Assembly: GCA_016718605.1 (NCBI GenBank)
Contig: JADKCY010000013.1
Coordinates: 90,421-154,420, forward strand
From: Lysobacterales bacterium
Lineage (GTDB): Bacteria > Pseudomonadota > Gammaproteobacteria > Xanthomonadales > Xanthomonadaceae
DNA: 64,000 nucleotides
Direction of reading: 5' to 3'
Position numbers and translations under genes: made by a program. Numbering within the stretch: the stretch's first letter is position 1; the number at the start of each line of letters is the position of its first letter. Shown here in pieces: positions 53,203 through 61,418 of this stretch. A model generated the notes under the pieces. That model searched no databases, had not been told where the DNA came from, and saw nothing but the letters and a program-made list of their open reading frames with translations.

Positions 53203-53684
53203 AGGCGAAATTGAGATCGCCGCAGTGGCAGGTGTTTGCACGGGAGTTGGTCGCCCGCGTTCCGCGGGAGCCGGATCTCATTGGTGTGGCGTTCAATGAT
53301 CGCGGCGCCGCTGTGTGGGGCTATGCCTCGCGCCAAGACAACCAACCGCAAGGCTGTGTCGTGTGTCGGGACTCCGGGAAAATCTTTCTGATGATTCCGC
53401 CAGCCCGACCGCTGCTCGGCGATCCCGAAACCCCGCGGATGGCGGCGATCGAGTGCCCACTCTGCGGAGGGATTGGTCGGATTGAGCGGGAGTGTGCGGA
53501 CTTTGGCGTGATCTATCGGGATGCCTTGCCGCAGGATGTGGTGTCGCTGCTAGGCAAGGACGGCCGCGCCAAGGATCTCGACGAATTGCTTCGCCTGCCG
53601 CATTGGTTGAACAGGACCCTGGCGCAGGCCTTCGCCGAACCCGAAGTCGAACCCGTGGGTGTCACCGAAACCGAGGATCCTTGA
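53199..53684 (+). CDS. Zinc-ribbon hypothetical protein, 161 aa
   Basis: Starts at GTG 53199, overlapping the previous stop (GTGA). 161 residues with two Cys pairs, CVVCRDSGK (about 48-56) and CPLCGGIGR (about 83-91), like a zinc ribbon of the DnaJ-type CxxCxGxG style. The remainder is mixed. It may bind nucleic acid or a partner protein; the neighbours give no clear hint. Confidence 0.6.
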   Translation: MKAKLRSPQWQVFARELVARVPREPDLIGVAFNDRGAAVWGYASRQDNQPQGCVVCRDSGKIFLMIPPARPLLGDPETPRMAAIECPLCGGIGRIERECADFGVIYRDALPQDVVSLLGKDGRAKDLDELLRLPHWLNRTLAQAFAEPEVEPVGVTETEDP

Positions 53685-53688
53685 GCGC

Positions 53689-54537
53689 ATGCCTCACCGC
53701 GCACAGACATGGCACATCGCGACCAACACCCGGGGTACCGACTATGTCGTCGGTCCCCTGCTCGGGGATCGCGTGACGCTGGACAATGCACTGGCAGCGG
53801 TCGGCTTTCGGGTCAAATCGGATCGCCTTTTCGCGCTGGGCAACCTGATCGATGTGGGCGCGAACTCCATGGACCTGCTCAGCCTGCTGTCGGCACCCTG
53901 GTTTCATGCCGTCTGTGGCGCCCGCGAGGACCGGCTGCTTCGCATTTTCCGCAATCCCCGAAAGTCGGTTGAGGACCTGCTCAGCCATCACGGCGATGGC
54001 GGGCAATGGCTGCGGCGCTGCTCGCCCGAGGATCTTGCGGCCATCCGTTCCCAGTTGTCGCGTCTACCGGCCGCTCTCGCGCTGGGTCATGCGCGCGGCA
54101 TCGTCGGCCTGGTGCATGGCGAAACGCCATTGGGACTGTCCTGGCAACCTGGGCATCCCGACAGTGTGCTCGCGGCCACCCTCAGTCACGAACATCGGCA
54201 GCGCGCAATCCACGGTCGTCGCCGGACCTATGCGGCGATCCGGCATCGTCGGCTCGGTCACACCGAACCCGACACGCTGCGCTATGCCGAAGGCGCAGCG
54301 TTGTGCCTGATGGGATCAGAACAAACCAAGCACCCGCTGACGCTGGGCAATCAGTGCATTCTGCCATCGCTGGCCAAGTCGTCATGCGTGTACCCGTTGG
54401 ACAGCCTGTTCGATACCTTGATCGAGCTGACGCCCACCGAAAAGCGCGAGAGCGAAGCGTTTGACCTGCACCGTCCACGGCGCACCGCGTCCGAACCGTT
54501 CAGCGTGAAATCAGTGGTGCTGAGCGGTGGCGACTAG
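53689..54537 (+). CDS. Degenerate lambda-type metallophosphatase (pseudoenzyme)
   Basis: 282 residues that follow the lambda protein-phosphatase layout closely (DNALAAVGFRVKSDRLFALG, SLLSAPWFHAVCG, GLVHGETP) but have lost the active site. GDxHG is VGPLLG, GDxxDRG is GNLIDVG, GNHE is GARED, and the late GHT is missing (LMGSEQTKH); only the His of LVHG remains. It should not bind the two metals. The fold may now serve as a binding or structural protein. Last gene of the 52783 operon, convergent with a degenerate nuclease. Confidence 0.7.
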   Translation: MPHRAQTWHIATNTRGTDYVVGPLLGDRVTLDNALAAVGFRVKSDRLFALGNLIDVGANSMDLLSLLSAPWFHAVCGAREDRLLRIFRNPRKSVEDLLSHHGDGGQWLRRCSPEDLAAIRSQLSRLPAALALGHARGIVGLVHGETPLGLSWQPGHPDSVLAATLSHEHRQRAIHGRRRTYAAIRHRRLGHTEPDTLRYAEGAALCLMGSEQTKHPLTLGNQCILPSLAKSSCVYPLDSLFDTLIELTPTEKRESEAFDLHRPRRTASEPFSVKSVVLSGGD

Positions 54538-55080
54538 CTAGCGCTGCCACATGCCCTGTCCCGCGGCCTCGGCCACCAGTTGCTCATCGACGTAGGTATC
54601 CGAATACGCGCGATAGGCTTTGGCGTAGCCGTGGCGCACCATCAGCCGATTGAGCTCGGTGGTTCCGAGATAGCAGGTGGCCAATGCACCGAGCGCGTTG
54701 GCATCCTCGGCCACGCAGCGAATGGCGCGTTCGCCCACCACCGCCTGCAAGGCATTGCGCGCGGCCAAACCACAGCGGGACATGTCCTGAGACAGGCACT
54801 GGTCAAGCCGTGCGGGTGCGTCGATGCCCGCCAGCTGGACCAGCTGTCCGCCAATGGTCAGGGTGTCGCCATTGATCACCTCCGCCAGGCCTTCAATGAT
54901 CTGGCGTCCGTCGCCCAGTCTGGGCTCGGGCAAGACCAGCATGTCCTTGAACGCATCGACGCCGACACCCAGCCAGTCGCCGATCCGCTGGGGTCCCGCA
55001 ATCATCAATCCGGCGGCGGACGGGAGAATCACCGCGCCGGCCAGTGCGGTTCGAAACAACACTTTGGTGATGCCCAGCAT
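54538..55080 (-). CDS. Degenerate staphylococcal-type (thermo)nuclease, membrane-anchored
   Basis: 180 residues with an N-terminal hydrophobic segment (VLFRTALAGAVILPSAAGLM) and an SNase-like fold: EVINGDTLTIGGQLVQLAGI, DAPARLDQC, and YAKAYRAYSDTYVDEQLVAE. The three catalytic residues are replaced: Arg of RLxGIDxPE is Gln, Glu is Ala, and the later GR is GA. It probably sits in the membrane or periplasm. Role unknown: binding without cleavage, or decay. It is transcribed towards the pseudo-phosphatase. Confidence 0.7.
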   Translation of the reverse strand: MLGITKVLFRTALAGAVILPSAAGLMIAGPQRIGDWLGVGVDAFKDMLVLPEPRLGDGRQIIEGLAEVINGDTLTIGGQLVQLAGIDAPARLDQCLSQDMSRCGLAARNALQAVVGERAIRCVAEDANALGALATCYLGTTELNRLMVRHGYAKAYRAYSDTYVDEQLVAEAAGQGMWQR

Positions 55081-55144
55081 CTGCCCATCCTCGCGAGTGA
55101 TCGTGATCGCTATGCTAGGACGGCGCGGTCGTCACCAGATGGAA

Positions 55145-55172
55145 GAAATCCCCCATGAAACGGGTAGATTTC
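55145..55172 (+). promoter_or_regulatory. Element-wide leader hairpin, copy 5
   Basis: GAAATC-CCCCATG, AAA, CGGGTA-GATTTC, followed by CTGCAAGTGGCGAG. Unlike the other copies the next start (55340) is 195 bases away and a terminator lies between. Confidence 0.55.
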
Positions 55173-55298
55173 CTGCAAGTGGCGAGCAGATTGCACGGCA
55201 CACTGTGTTTGCCGGGTCGCGGGACGGTGACTCTCCCCCTGCGCCGCACGTGACACGGCAGTTGAGGGCCCAGGGCACCGCCCGTGCCCTGGGTTTTT
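55173..55298 (+). ncRNA. Candidate short leader RNA or attenuator
   Basis: Between hairpin copy 5 and a strong terminator (55269-55298) there is no gene. A transcript from this site would be about 130-150 nt, ending 41 bases before the lytic transglycosylase gene. It could be an attenuated leader or a small RNA. Confidence 0.4.
55269..55298 (+). terminator. Strong rho-independent terminator inside a leader
   Basis: CCCAGGGCAC and GTGCCCTGGG form a perfect 10-bp stem with a CGCCC loop, followed by TTTTT. It lies upstream, not downstream, of the gene at 55340. Confidence 0.85.
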
Positions 55299-55339
55299 CC
55301 CCCACACCCTCACCCATAAGGTGCGGAACAAGGTGACTC

Positions 55340-55891
55340 ATGCGAAAACACCTCATCCACCTGAGCCTGATCCTCCTGTGGTCACTCCCGAGCGCGGCAG
55401 CGCCGATTGCGAATGAAGAACAAGCCGAGGTGCGCGCCTGTATGCAAACGGCCAGTGAGATCGTCGGCGTGCCTCGCATTGCGCTGGAGCTGATCTATCG
55501 CATGGAGGGCGGACGGCGCGGTCAGTCTGTCATGAACAAAAACGGCACCGTCGACATGGGACCGATGCAAATCAATTCCTGGTGGATGCGCAAGCTCTCT
55601 GAGGCAGGCTTTACCCAGGCGGAGATCCGTGACGACATTTGCACCAATGTCCATGTGTCGGCCTGGATTCTCAAACAGGAGGTCAAGCGCTCCGCTGACC
55701 TGGCCGAAGCCATTGCGCGCTATCACTCGCCAACCCCAGAACATCAACTGCGCTACATCAGTAGTGTCCGTGAATTCCTCGCCGTGATGATTGACGAGGC
55801 GGAGCGCGCGGAACGCACGGTCAGCGCGATGTCCCAACCACCGCTCCGAACCGTCGCCCACGTCGAGACCACTCCCCATGCAACACCCTGA
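55340..55891 (+). CDS. Lytic transglycosylase (VirB1/PilT-type)
   Basis: 183 residues with a signal peptide (HLIHLSLILLWSLPSAAA) and a lysozyme-like domain: catalytic Glu in IYRMEGGRRG, then MGPMQINSWW (GxMQIN motif) and AIARYHSPTPEHQLRYI. Such enzymes open peptidoglycan for assembly of conjugation or pilus machines. A Cys pair (C33 and C98) may form a disulphide. Coupled to the next gene by overlap at 55878. All catalytic residues are present. Confidence 0.85.
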   Translation: MRKHLIHLSLILLWSLPSAAAPIANEEQAEVRACMQTASEIVGVPRIALELIYRMEGGRRGQSVMNKNGTVDMGPMQINSWWMRKLSEAGFTQAEIRDDICTNVHVSAWILKQEVKRSADLAEAIARYHSPTPEHQLRYISSVREFLAVMIDEAERAERTVSAMSQPPLRTVAHVETTPHATP

Positions 55892-56564
55892 TCTCATCCG
55901 AAAGCTGCAAACACTCGTCCCCGAGCTGGATCTGGTGCGCACCGACGAGACCAACGAGGACGGCAGAAATGCCGCGCTGGTCATCCTGGAAAGCAAGCTC
56001 ATCGACAAAGGGGTACTGCGCTGGCAAATCCCCCGCACACCGCAAACCACCCAAGCGGCGGTCGTTCGTGCACGGGATCTGCTGACGCTGACCGACGAGG
56101 ATGCAGCGACCCTGGTCTCGCTGTTGACCGAACTCCACAGTAAGGCGCCCTTTTCCGCGTGGCCGCTGCGGGTTGTCGAACCGCCCCGACGCCCACTGCC
56201 AGAGCTGCTTCAACCGCAACTGCAAAGTCTGGCCGACTGCCTCCACGGCGTGCCCTATCTCTCCGAGGTCTGGGCCGTTTCAGACACCCCGCCACCCCGA
56301 CCAGGACAGAAGCCCGGTGCTGAGCACAGTCGCCTGTGGATGCAATTTCTGACCCTGTCCGGTGACACCATCAGCCTGCAATGGTCGACGGTGCTCGCGA
56401 CGCTCAAGTTGCGCGTGCAGGGCCAGACCGAACACCTCGCCAACAAGCGATGGCGGGCGTGGGCGGACGCACTGGGCACCAATCCAGAACGCCTTGATCA
56501 ACTCATCATCCGGCTACTGCCCTTCATGACCCTGTCTGCGCCCTGCCGCGTTCGACTCTCTTAA
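55878..56564 (+). CDS. Hypothetical protein, 228 aa
   Basis: ATG 55878 lies inside the end of the transglycosylase gene. 228 residues, soluble and mostly helical: DLLTLTDEDAATLVSLLTEL, and a Pro-rich turn PPPRPGQKPG. No recognised family. It ends about 110 bases before ssb. Confidence 0.55.
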   Translation: MQHPDLIRKLQTLVPELDLVRTDETNEDGRNAALVILESKLIDKGVLRWQIPRTPQTTQAAVVRARDLLTLTDEDAATLVSLLTELHSKAPFSAWPLRVVEPPRRPLPELLQPQLQSLADCLHGVPYLSEVWAVSDTPPPRPGQKPGAEHSRLWMQFLTLSGDTISLQWSTVLATLKLRVQGQTEHLANKRWRAWADALGTNPERLDQLIIRLLPFMTLSAPCRVRLS

Positions 56565-56568
56565 TAAC

Positions 56569-56596
56569 TTGCGCAACAAATCGCATGCGTTATGGT
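56569..56596 (+). promoter_or_regulatory. Candidate promoter for ssb
   Basis: TTGCGC (56569-56574) and TATGGT (56591-56596) with a 16-base spacer, 80 bases before the ssb start. Partial matches to sigma-70 boxes only. Confidence 0.35.
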
Positions 56597-56675
56597 GAAT
56601 GCATGAGCTCGGCCACTGCGCCGGACTCTCCATCCGGTAATCCGGGAATGCCAACCTTCTGAAAGGAATATTCGA

Positions 56676-57251
56676 ATGGCAACGAGGGGTGTGAACAGAG
56701 TCATTCTGATCGGGACATTGGGAGCCGACCCTGAGACCCGTCACGCGACGGGCGGCAATGGAACCACCATTACATCGGTCCGCTTGGCGACCAACGAAAG
56801 TTGGACAGATAAGCAAGGCCAAAAACAGGAGCGAGCCGAGTGGCATCGCGTAAAGTTCTTTGGCAAACTCGCCGAAATCGCGGGGGAGTATTTGCGAAAG
56901 GGCAGTCAGGTATATGTGGAGGGCAGCCTGCGCACCGACAAATACACCGATCGCGACGGCAACGAGCGCTACAGCACCGACGTCATCGCCTCGGAGATGC
57001 AGATGCTGGGCGGTCGTCAGCAAGGCGAATCCTCGGGCGAGCCCGCCAATCGAGGCGGCAATCGGGCAGGTTCCACTGGCTATCAGAACGGCGGTGGCCA
57101 TCGCCAGCAAGCGAGTGCGCCGGCGAATGGAAACGGGCATCAGGGGGCGGCAATGGGCGCTTCCACTGGCGGTTATGGCACTGCCATGTCAGACTTCCCA
57201 CCCGAAGATGACATACCCTTCCGTGCTATTAGCCGGCGACTTCCCTATTGA
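56676..57251 (+). CDS. ssb: Single-stranded DNA-binding protein with extended tail
   Basis: 191 residues. The OB-fold part is typical (ATRGVNRVILIGTLGADPET, EWHRVKFFGKLAEIAGEYL, VYVEGSLRTDKYTDRDG). A Gly/Gln/Asn-rich linker follows, then the acidic tip DFPPEDDIPF, normally the last residues, where the free Phe carboxylate docks partners. Here nine more residues (RAISRRLPY) follow before the stop. It coats single strands during element replication or transfer. The element copy is distinct from a housekeeping ssb by context. Confidence 0.9.
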   Translation: MATRGVNRVILIGTLGADPETRHATGGNGTTITSVRLATNESWTDKQGQKQERAEWHRVKFFGKLAEIAGEYLRKGSQVYVEGSLRTDKYTDRDGNERYSTDVIASEMQMLGGRQQGESSGEPANRGGNRAGSTGYQNGGGHRQQASAPANGNGHQGAAMGASTGGYGTAMSDFPPEDDIPFRAISRRLPY

Positions 57252-57259
57252 TTCATTGC

Positions 57260-57283
57260 GACCGCCCTTCGGGGCGGTCTTTT
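57260..57283 (+). terminator. Rho-independent terminator after ssb
   Basis: GACCGCCC, TTCG loop, GGGCGGTC, TTTT: a perfect UUCG-capped hairpin nine bases after the ssb stop. Confidence 0.9.
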
Positions 57284-57295
57284 CAGGAGTCTAAC

Positions 57296-57805
57296 ATGAG
57301 TAAAGATTCGGTTCTTCCGGCCAATCTGCAGAGAATGAATGCCGCGGCCACACTGATTCTCAAATCACCCAACAAACCACTCGCCGAACGCACCTATCAA
57401 ACGGCGATTGAGATGGATTTCGCCCTGACAGGTCCGGCCCGCGCCTTTTTGACCGAGGTCGGAATGCAAATTGAGTGGGAGCTTCCGCTTCCGGCGAGCG
57501 GGGGCGGTGTGGAGACCGTGTTCCAAGGGGTCATTGAGGCGTGCCCCGTGATTGCCACCGCCGCCGACGATCGCATCACCCTGCAGATCGTGGCTGCCTC
57601 GGACAATGACAATCACGCCCAGCGTTTGGCGGGCGCATTTGCCGTGATCGACCAGATCCTGATGCCTCGGCGTGGCCAGGTTGCCCCCGGACATGAAGCG
57701 CTGATTGGCTACCTCGCCCATGCGCTCACCCGCATCAAGGGCAGGGCGCGTGCGGCGCTGCTGGCCGATCTGGCCGGCGTCGTTGCCGATGGCCTTCGGG
57801 AGTAA
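57296..57805 (+). CDS. Hypothetical protein, 169 aa
   Basis: ATG 57296 behind CAGGAGTCTAAC. 169 residues: a helical start (NLQRMNAAATLILKSPNKP), a beta-rich middle (IEWELPLPASGGGVETVFQG) and a helical end. No signal peptide. First of a three-gene operon ending in the prepilin peptidase. No family recognised. Confidence 0.6.
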   Translation: MSKDSVLPANLQRMNAAATLILKSPNKPLAERTYQTAIEMDFALTGPARAFLTEVGMQIEWELPLPASGGGVETVFQGVIEACPVIATAADDRITLQIVAASDNDNHAQRLAGAFAVIDQILMPRRGQVAPGHEALIGYLAHALTRIKGRARAALLADLAGVVADGLRE

Positions 57806-57811
57806 GGTCGA

Positions 57812-58201
57812 ATGAGTGCCATCATGCCCCTTCTCCGGCGAATCGCCCCGCGCCTCGCGTTGACGATCCAGAACCCGCAGCGCCGGCGCGAGCTCAGGCG
57901 GCGTGTGGGCCCGAGTCGCATCGGCCCGGGCCTCAGCGTCGACGGCCTCTACACCCCGGAGTTTGTGCCCCTTCTCAGCATGCTGACGGCAGACTGGCCG
58001 CGGCCGATCCGAAGCATCAATCGCGAAGTGATTGCCAAAAACGAAGCGGCATTGCTGCAAGCGATCGACGAAGAGGCCAAGGATCCGCGTGAAGCTAAAA
58101 TTTTGACCGGCCTCGCGACGGCGCAAGCCAATCTGAAGAATCTGCGAACGATCGTGGTGGTGCTGGCTGACCATTACCGATTGATCGGTCCGGACCGGTA
58201 A
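57812..58201 (+). CDS. Hypothetical basic protein, 129 aa
   Basis: Six bases after the previous stop. 129 residues, very basic at the N-terminus (LLRRIAPRLALTIQNPQRRR) and helical at the end (LTGLATAQANLKNLRTIVVV). It could be membrane-peripheral or bind nucleic acid. In an operon with the prepilin peptidase; function unknown. Confidence 0.55.
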   Translation: MSAIMPLLRRIAPRLALTIQNPQRRRELRRRVGPSRIGPGLSVDGLYTPEFVPLLSMLTADWPRPIRSINREVIAKNEAALLQAIDEEAKDPREAKILTGLATAQANLKNLRTIVVVLADHYRLIGPDR

Positions 58202-58208
58202 GCCGCTC

Positions 58209-59054
58209 ATGGAGCCCTACGTCGAGGCGTGGCGCTGTCTTCATCAGCATCCGGGCGTCGCCGCCCTCCTTGCTGGGCTCCTTGGGACACTGTTTGGCTC
58301 GTTTGCCAATGTCCTGATCTACCGCATTCCGCATCGACTGCGTGAGGAATGGAAAGCGGATGCAGCGGCCATTCTGGATCTGCCGGCCAAAGAAATCGCC
58401 CGCGATGACACACTGACGCGCCCCTCAGCCTGCCCACAGTGCCAGCATCGTCTGGCCTGGTGGGAACTTGTCCCCGTCTTGTCGTGGATTCTGCTGCGTG
58501 GCCAGTGCAGCGCCTGTCACACGGCGATCAGCAGGCAGTACCCCGTCATCGAAGCACTGGTCGGACTCGTGTTTGCTGCCGCCACATGGCGGTTTGGCCT
58601 GACTTGGGCGACACCTGCGGTTTGTCTGCTCTCACTGCTGCTGGTGACGGCGGCAGTGATCGACCTGAAAACCCAGATCCTGCCCGACACCCTGACCCTG
58701 AAGGCCTTGTGGCTTGGACTGGGGATCAGTGTTTTCGGCATTCACCTGTCGCCCCAGGACGCGATTCTCGGCGCGAGTGCCGGCTATTTCTCTCTCTGGC
58801 TGCCCTTTTGGGCCTACAAGCTGCTGCGCGGTATTGAGGGCATGGGCTACGGCGACTTCAAGTTGATGGCGGCGCTTGGGGCGTGGGTGGGTCCCGCCGG
58901 TATCCTGCCCATCCTGATCATCGCCTCATTGCTGTCCGTCGTCGGGGGTATCGTCCACCTGCGTCGGACCAAGCAATCCCTTCGCACGGCGTTCTCGTTC
59001 GGCCCCGCGCTCACCACGGCGGGACTCGTTGTGCTGCTGTGGGGACCGCTCTGA
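58209..59054 (+). CDS. pilD: Prepilin peptidase (A24 family, PilD-like)
   Basis: 281 residues, polytopic membrane protein. GTLFGSFANVLIYRIP, a cytoplasmic zinc domain with CPQC and CSAC, the aspartates in AVIDLKTQILPD and GMGYGDFKLMAALGAW (GxGDxK), and about seven or eight hydrophobic segments are all present. It cleaves the leader of type IV prepilins such as 8708 and methylates the new N-terminus. Its end overlaps the convergent XRE regulator gene by about 130 bases. Confidence 0.9.
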   Translation: MEPYVEAWRCLHQHPGVAALLAGLLGTLFGSFANVLIYRIPHRLREEWKADAAAILDLPAKEIARDDTLTRPSACPQCQHRLAWWELVPVLSWILLRGQCSACHTAISRQYPVIEALVGLVFAAATWRFGLTWATPAVCLLSLLLVTAAVIDLKTQILPDTLTLKALWLGLGISVFGIHLSPQDAILGASAGYFSLWLPFWAYKLLRGIEGMGYGDFKLMAALGAWVGPAGILPILIIASLLSVVGGIVHLRRTKQSLRTAFSFGPALTTAGLVVLLWGPL

Positions 59055-59285
59055 GTTCAGCGCCAGCAGTTGGTTGATCGGCATACCCAGCTCAAGACAC
59101 ACGCGCACAAAGACCACGACAGAGACCGCCTTGTGGCCACGCTCGAGGTTGATGACCGAAAAGCGTGAGCACCCCACGCGCTGCGCGAGCTCGCCCACAC
59201 CCATGCCCACGGCCACACGCCGCGCTCTCACCGCCGCGCCAAGTGCGCTCAATGTCTGGCTGTCGGTGTTGCCGATCGTCAACAT
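58926..59285 (-). CDS. XRE-family helix-turn-helix repressor
   Basis: 119 residues from ATG 59285 (an alternative at 59321). SALGAAVRARRVAVGMGVGE, LAQRVGCSRFSVINLERGHK is a standard XRE/Cro-type HTH, followed by VCLELGMPINQLL. The rest is a charged tail (SRRGERGAERERRA) antisense to the prepilin-peptidase end. Two palindromes cover its start region, so it probably represses itself and the divergent RecG-like gene. Confidence 0.8.
   Translation of the reverse strand: MLTIGNTDSQTLSALGAAVRARRVAVGMGVGELAQRVGCSRFSVINLERGHKAVSVVVFVRVCLELGMPINQLLALNSERSPQQHNESRRGERGAERERRAKGLLGPTQVDDTPDDGQQ
59267..59284. promoter_or_regulatory. Operator-like palindrome O1
   Basis: TGTTGCCGATCGTCAACA, nearly palindromic, overlaps the start codon of the XRE gene. 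Matches O2 36 bases away. Confidence 0.65.
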
Positions 59286-59302
59286 TCTGATACGATAGCA
59301 AA

Positions 59303-59320
59303 TGTTGCCGATCGACAACA
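59303..59320. promoter_or_regulatory. Operator-like palindrome O2
   Basis: TGTTGCCGATCGACAACA, an 18-bp near-perfect palindrome repeated 36 bases from O1, in the gap between the divergent XRE and RecG-like genes. Confidence 0.65.
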
Positions 59321-59398
59321 TTCGCAATCCACAGAAGCTGTGGATAACCCGCGATGGGCAGGTCGGCACAGTGCTCAACCTCAGTGGGTGAACAGGGT

Positions 59399-61357
59399 AT
59401 GGACAACAATTCACCAGCTCCGGACTGGAAACCGGTTTTCCGACTGCAAGGCCTCGGGATCAAAGAGCCGTGGCAGGCGGCCTTGCTGTTGCCCACGCAC
59501 TTCGACGATCCCAAAGACGCCCTGGCCAACCATCGATTGGCCGAGATGGACATTCCCTACCTCATGCGCGTGCAAGTGGCCTCGCCAGCGCGCGCTTACT
59601 TCAATGGCGCTCCGCGCTGTGTGGTCAGCCTCAACGATGAAGCAGGGGAGAGTTTTCAGGCCACCGTTTTTGGCGACACCAAGATCTGGCAAGAGGTCCT
59701 TCGCAACGGCGAATGGATCACCCTCATCCTGCGCTTTAATGTCCATCGCGAGCGGGTTGGGGCGGTCATTGTTGATCGCCCGGATCCGCGCTGGCACGCG
59801 CAACTGCGCCCGGTGTATCCCGGCATTCCGACGGTCATCAAAGCCGATGAGGTCCGCGACATCGTGCAATCGCTTCTGCCATGGACCGTGCCGTGGGCGG
59901 CGCGCGAGGTCACCAAGCGATTGGTCGATCTAGGTCACATCAGTGAGTTGCTGGCCGAGCTTGAAGCGGAAGGATGGACCATGGCGCAAGTCATCGAGCA
60001 GTGCCATCGGCCCCTCAATCGTGCCTATGCCGAGTTTGCGACCGAGTGCATGCTGAAAATCGCTGCGCTCGATGCCTTGCGGGGCACGATTCCCACCGAG
60101 GCGACGGTCGTCGGTAGCCCGGTGCGCTTTGAGACAACCGCACTCCGCGCACGAAGCACCGGCCTCAATCTCACCGGCGATCAGCGCGCGGCCATCCAGG
60201 GACTGCTGGCCACGATGGCCGAAGGTCGCCGACTCAAAGCCGCGCTGATTGGTGATACCGGCTCGGGTAAGTCGGCCGTGTTTCTGACGGTCGCCGCGGC
60301 ATTTGTGGATGCGACCCGGGGCAACGTCGCGATCCTGCTGCCCACCGGTCCATTGGCCTCGCAGATGTACAAGGACGCGTGTGCCTGGTTTGCCGATCTC
60401 AAGATTGCGCTGGTCACCGGCGACACGCAGTTCATTGCGCCGGATGCCCAGATCTTGATTGGCACCACCGCACTGCTGTGCCGAGACATCGGCCCAGTGG
60501 GCTTTCTTGTGGTCGACGAAGAGCAGAAGTTCTCGGTTGCCGACAAGGAGCAGCTGATGGACCAATCGACCCATCAGCTGGTGGTGAGCGCAACCTGCAT
60601 TCCTCGCACGCAGGCGCTCTCCCGCTACGGCGTACTGCAGGTCCATGAACTGCGGGAGGGACATGCCAACCGGTTCATCACCACCCGGATCATGGAAAGC
60701 GAGCAGCGCAACGAATTGTTTGCCGAGGTCCGCGCTGCGGTTCGCCAGGGCGAGCAGGTCCTCGTCGTCTATCCCGTCCGGGGCGAAGACCAGGAGTCAG
60801 GTAAGCACACCGTCGAAGGGGCGGCCAAGAGCTGGGCAAAGACCTTTGGTGCGGAGCGCATTCGCACCCTCACGGGGGCAGATACCGAAGAGCACAAGAT
60901 CCGCGTCATTGAGGACATGCAGAACGGGGCGGCAGACATCATTTTATCGACGACCGTCATTGAGGTCGGAATAACGATCCGAAAGCTCCGGCTCGCGATC
61001 GTGATCGAGCCGGATCGATTTGGACTGGCGACCCTGCATCAGATTCGTGGCCGACTGGCCCGCCACGGCGGCGAGGGTCAGTTTGTGCTGTTCCTGACCG
61101 GGCCGATCAGCGAGTCGACCCGAGAGCGGCTCAGCGTGCTGGTCCGATTCGCCAATGGCTTTGATGTGGCGGCGCGGGATCTGGAGTTGCGCGGCTACGG
61201 CGATCTCAAGCGGGACTCGACGCGCCAAAGTGGGGCCACAGAAAGCCTTATTTTCGGCCAAGCCTGCCCCATTGCCTTCACCGATGCGGTCTATCCACTC
61301 TTCTGTCGACGGGCGCAAAAGTTGCAGCCGGGAAGAAATCCCCCCACAAACACCTAG
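59399..61357 (+). CDS. RecG-like ATP-dependent DNA helicase
   Basis: 652 residues from ATG 59399 (59354 possible). An N-terminal wedge/OB-like region (YLMRVQVASPARAYFNGAPR) is followed by a RecG-type helicase: ALIGDTGSGKSAVF, FLVVDEEQKFSVADKEQL, VVSATCIPRTQAL, LSTTVIEVGI, LHQIRGRLARHG and RDLELRGYGDLKRDS. It would remodel replication forks or transfer intermediates by ATP hydrolysis. Divergent from chromosomal RecG in length (about 690) and N-terminus. Probably controlled by the XRE repressor. Confidence 0.8.
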   Translation: MDNNSPAPDWKPVFRLQGLGIKEPWQAALLLPTHFDDPKDALANHRLAEMDIPYLMRVQVASPARAYFNGAPRCVVSLNDEAGESFQATVFGDTKIWQEVLRNGEWITLILRFNVHRERVGAVIVDRPDPRWHAQLRPVYPGIPTVIKADEVRDIVQSLLPWTVPWAAREVTKRLVDLGHISELLAELEAEGWTMAQVIEQCHRPLNRAYAEFATECMLKIAALDALRGTIPTEATVVGSPVRFETTALRARSTGLNLTGDQRAAIQGLLATMAEGRRLKAALIGDTGSGKSAVFLTVAAAFVDATRGNVAILLPTGPLASQMYKDACAWFADLKIALVTGDTQFIAPDAQILIGTTALLCRDIGPVGFLVVDEEQKFSVADKEQLMDQSTHQLVVSATCIPRTQALSRYGVLQVHELREGHANRFITTRIMESEQRNELFAEVRAAVRQGEQVLVVYPVRGEDQESGKHTVEGAAKSWAKTFGAERIRTLTGADTEEHKIRVIEDMQNGAADIILSTTVIEVGITIRKLRLAIVIEPDRFGLATLHQIRGRLARHGGEGQFVLFLTGPISESTRERLSVLVRFANGFDVAARDLELRGYGDLKRDSTRQSGATESLIFGQACPIAFTDAVYPLFCRRAQKLQPGRNPPTNT

Positions 61358-61363
61358 CATTTC
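61335..61363 (+). promoter_or_regulatory. Element-wide leader hairpin, copy 6
   Basis: GAAATCCCCCC, loop, TAGCATTTC, a weaker stem but the same ends and position, 84 bases before 61419. It overlaps the end of the RecG-like gene. Confidence 0.5.
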
Positions 61364-61418
61364 TGCAGATGACGCACGCAAGGGCCGTTAAGCTGGCCAC
61401 CTGCACAGGAGTCCAATC

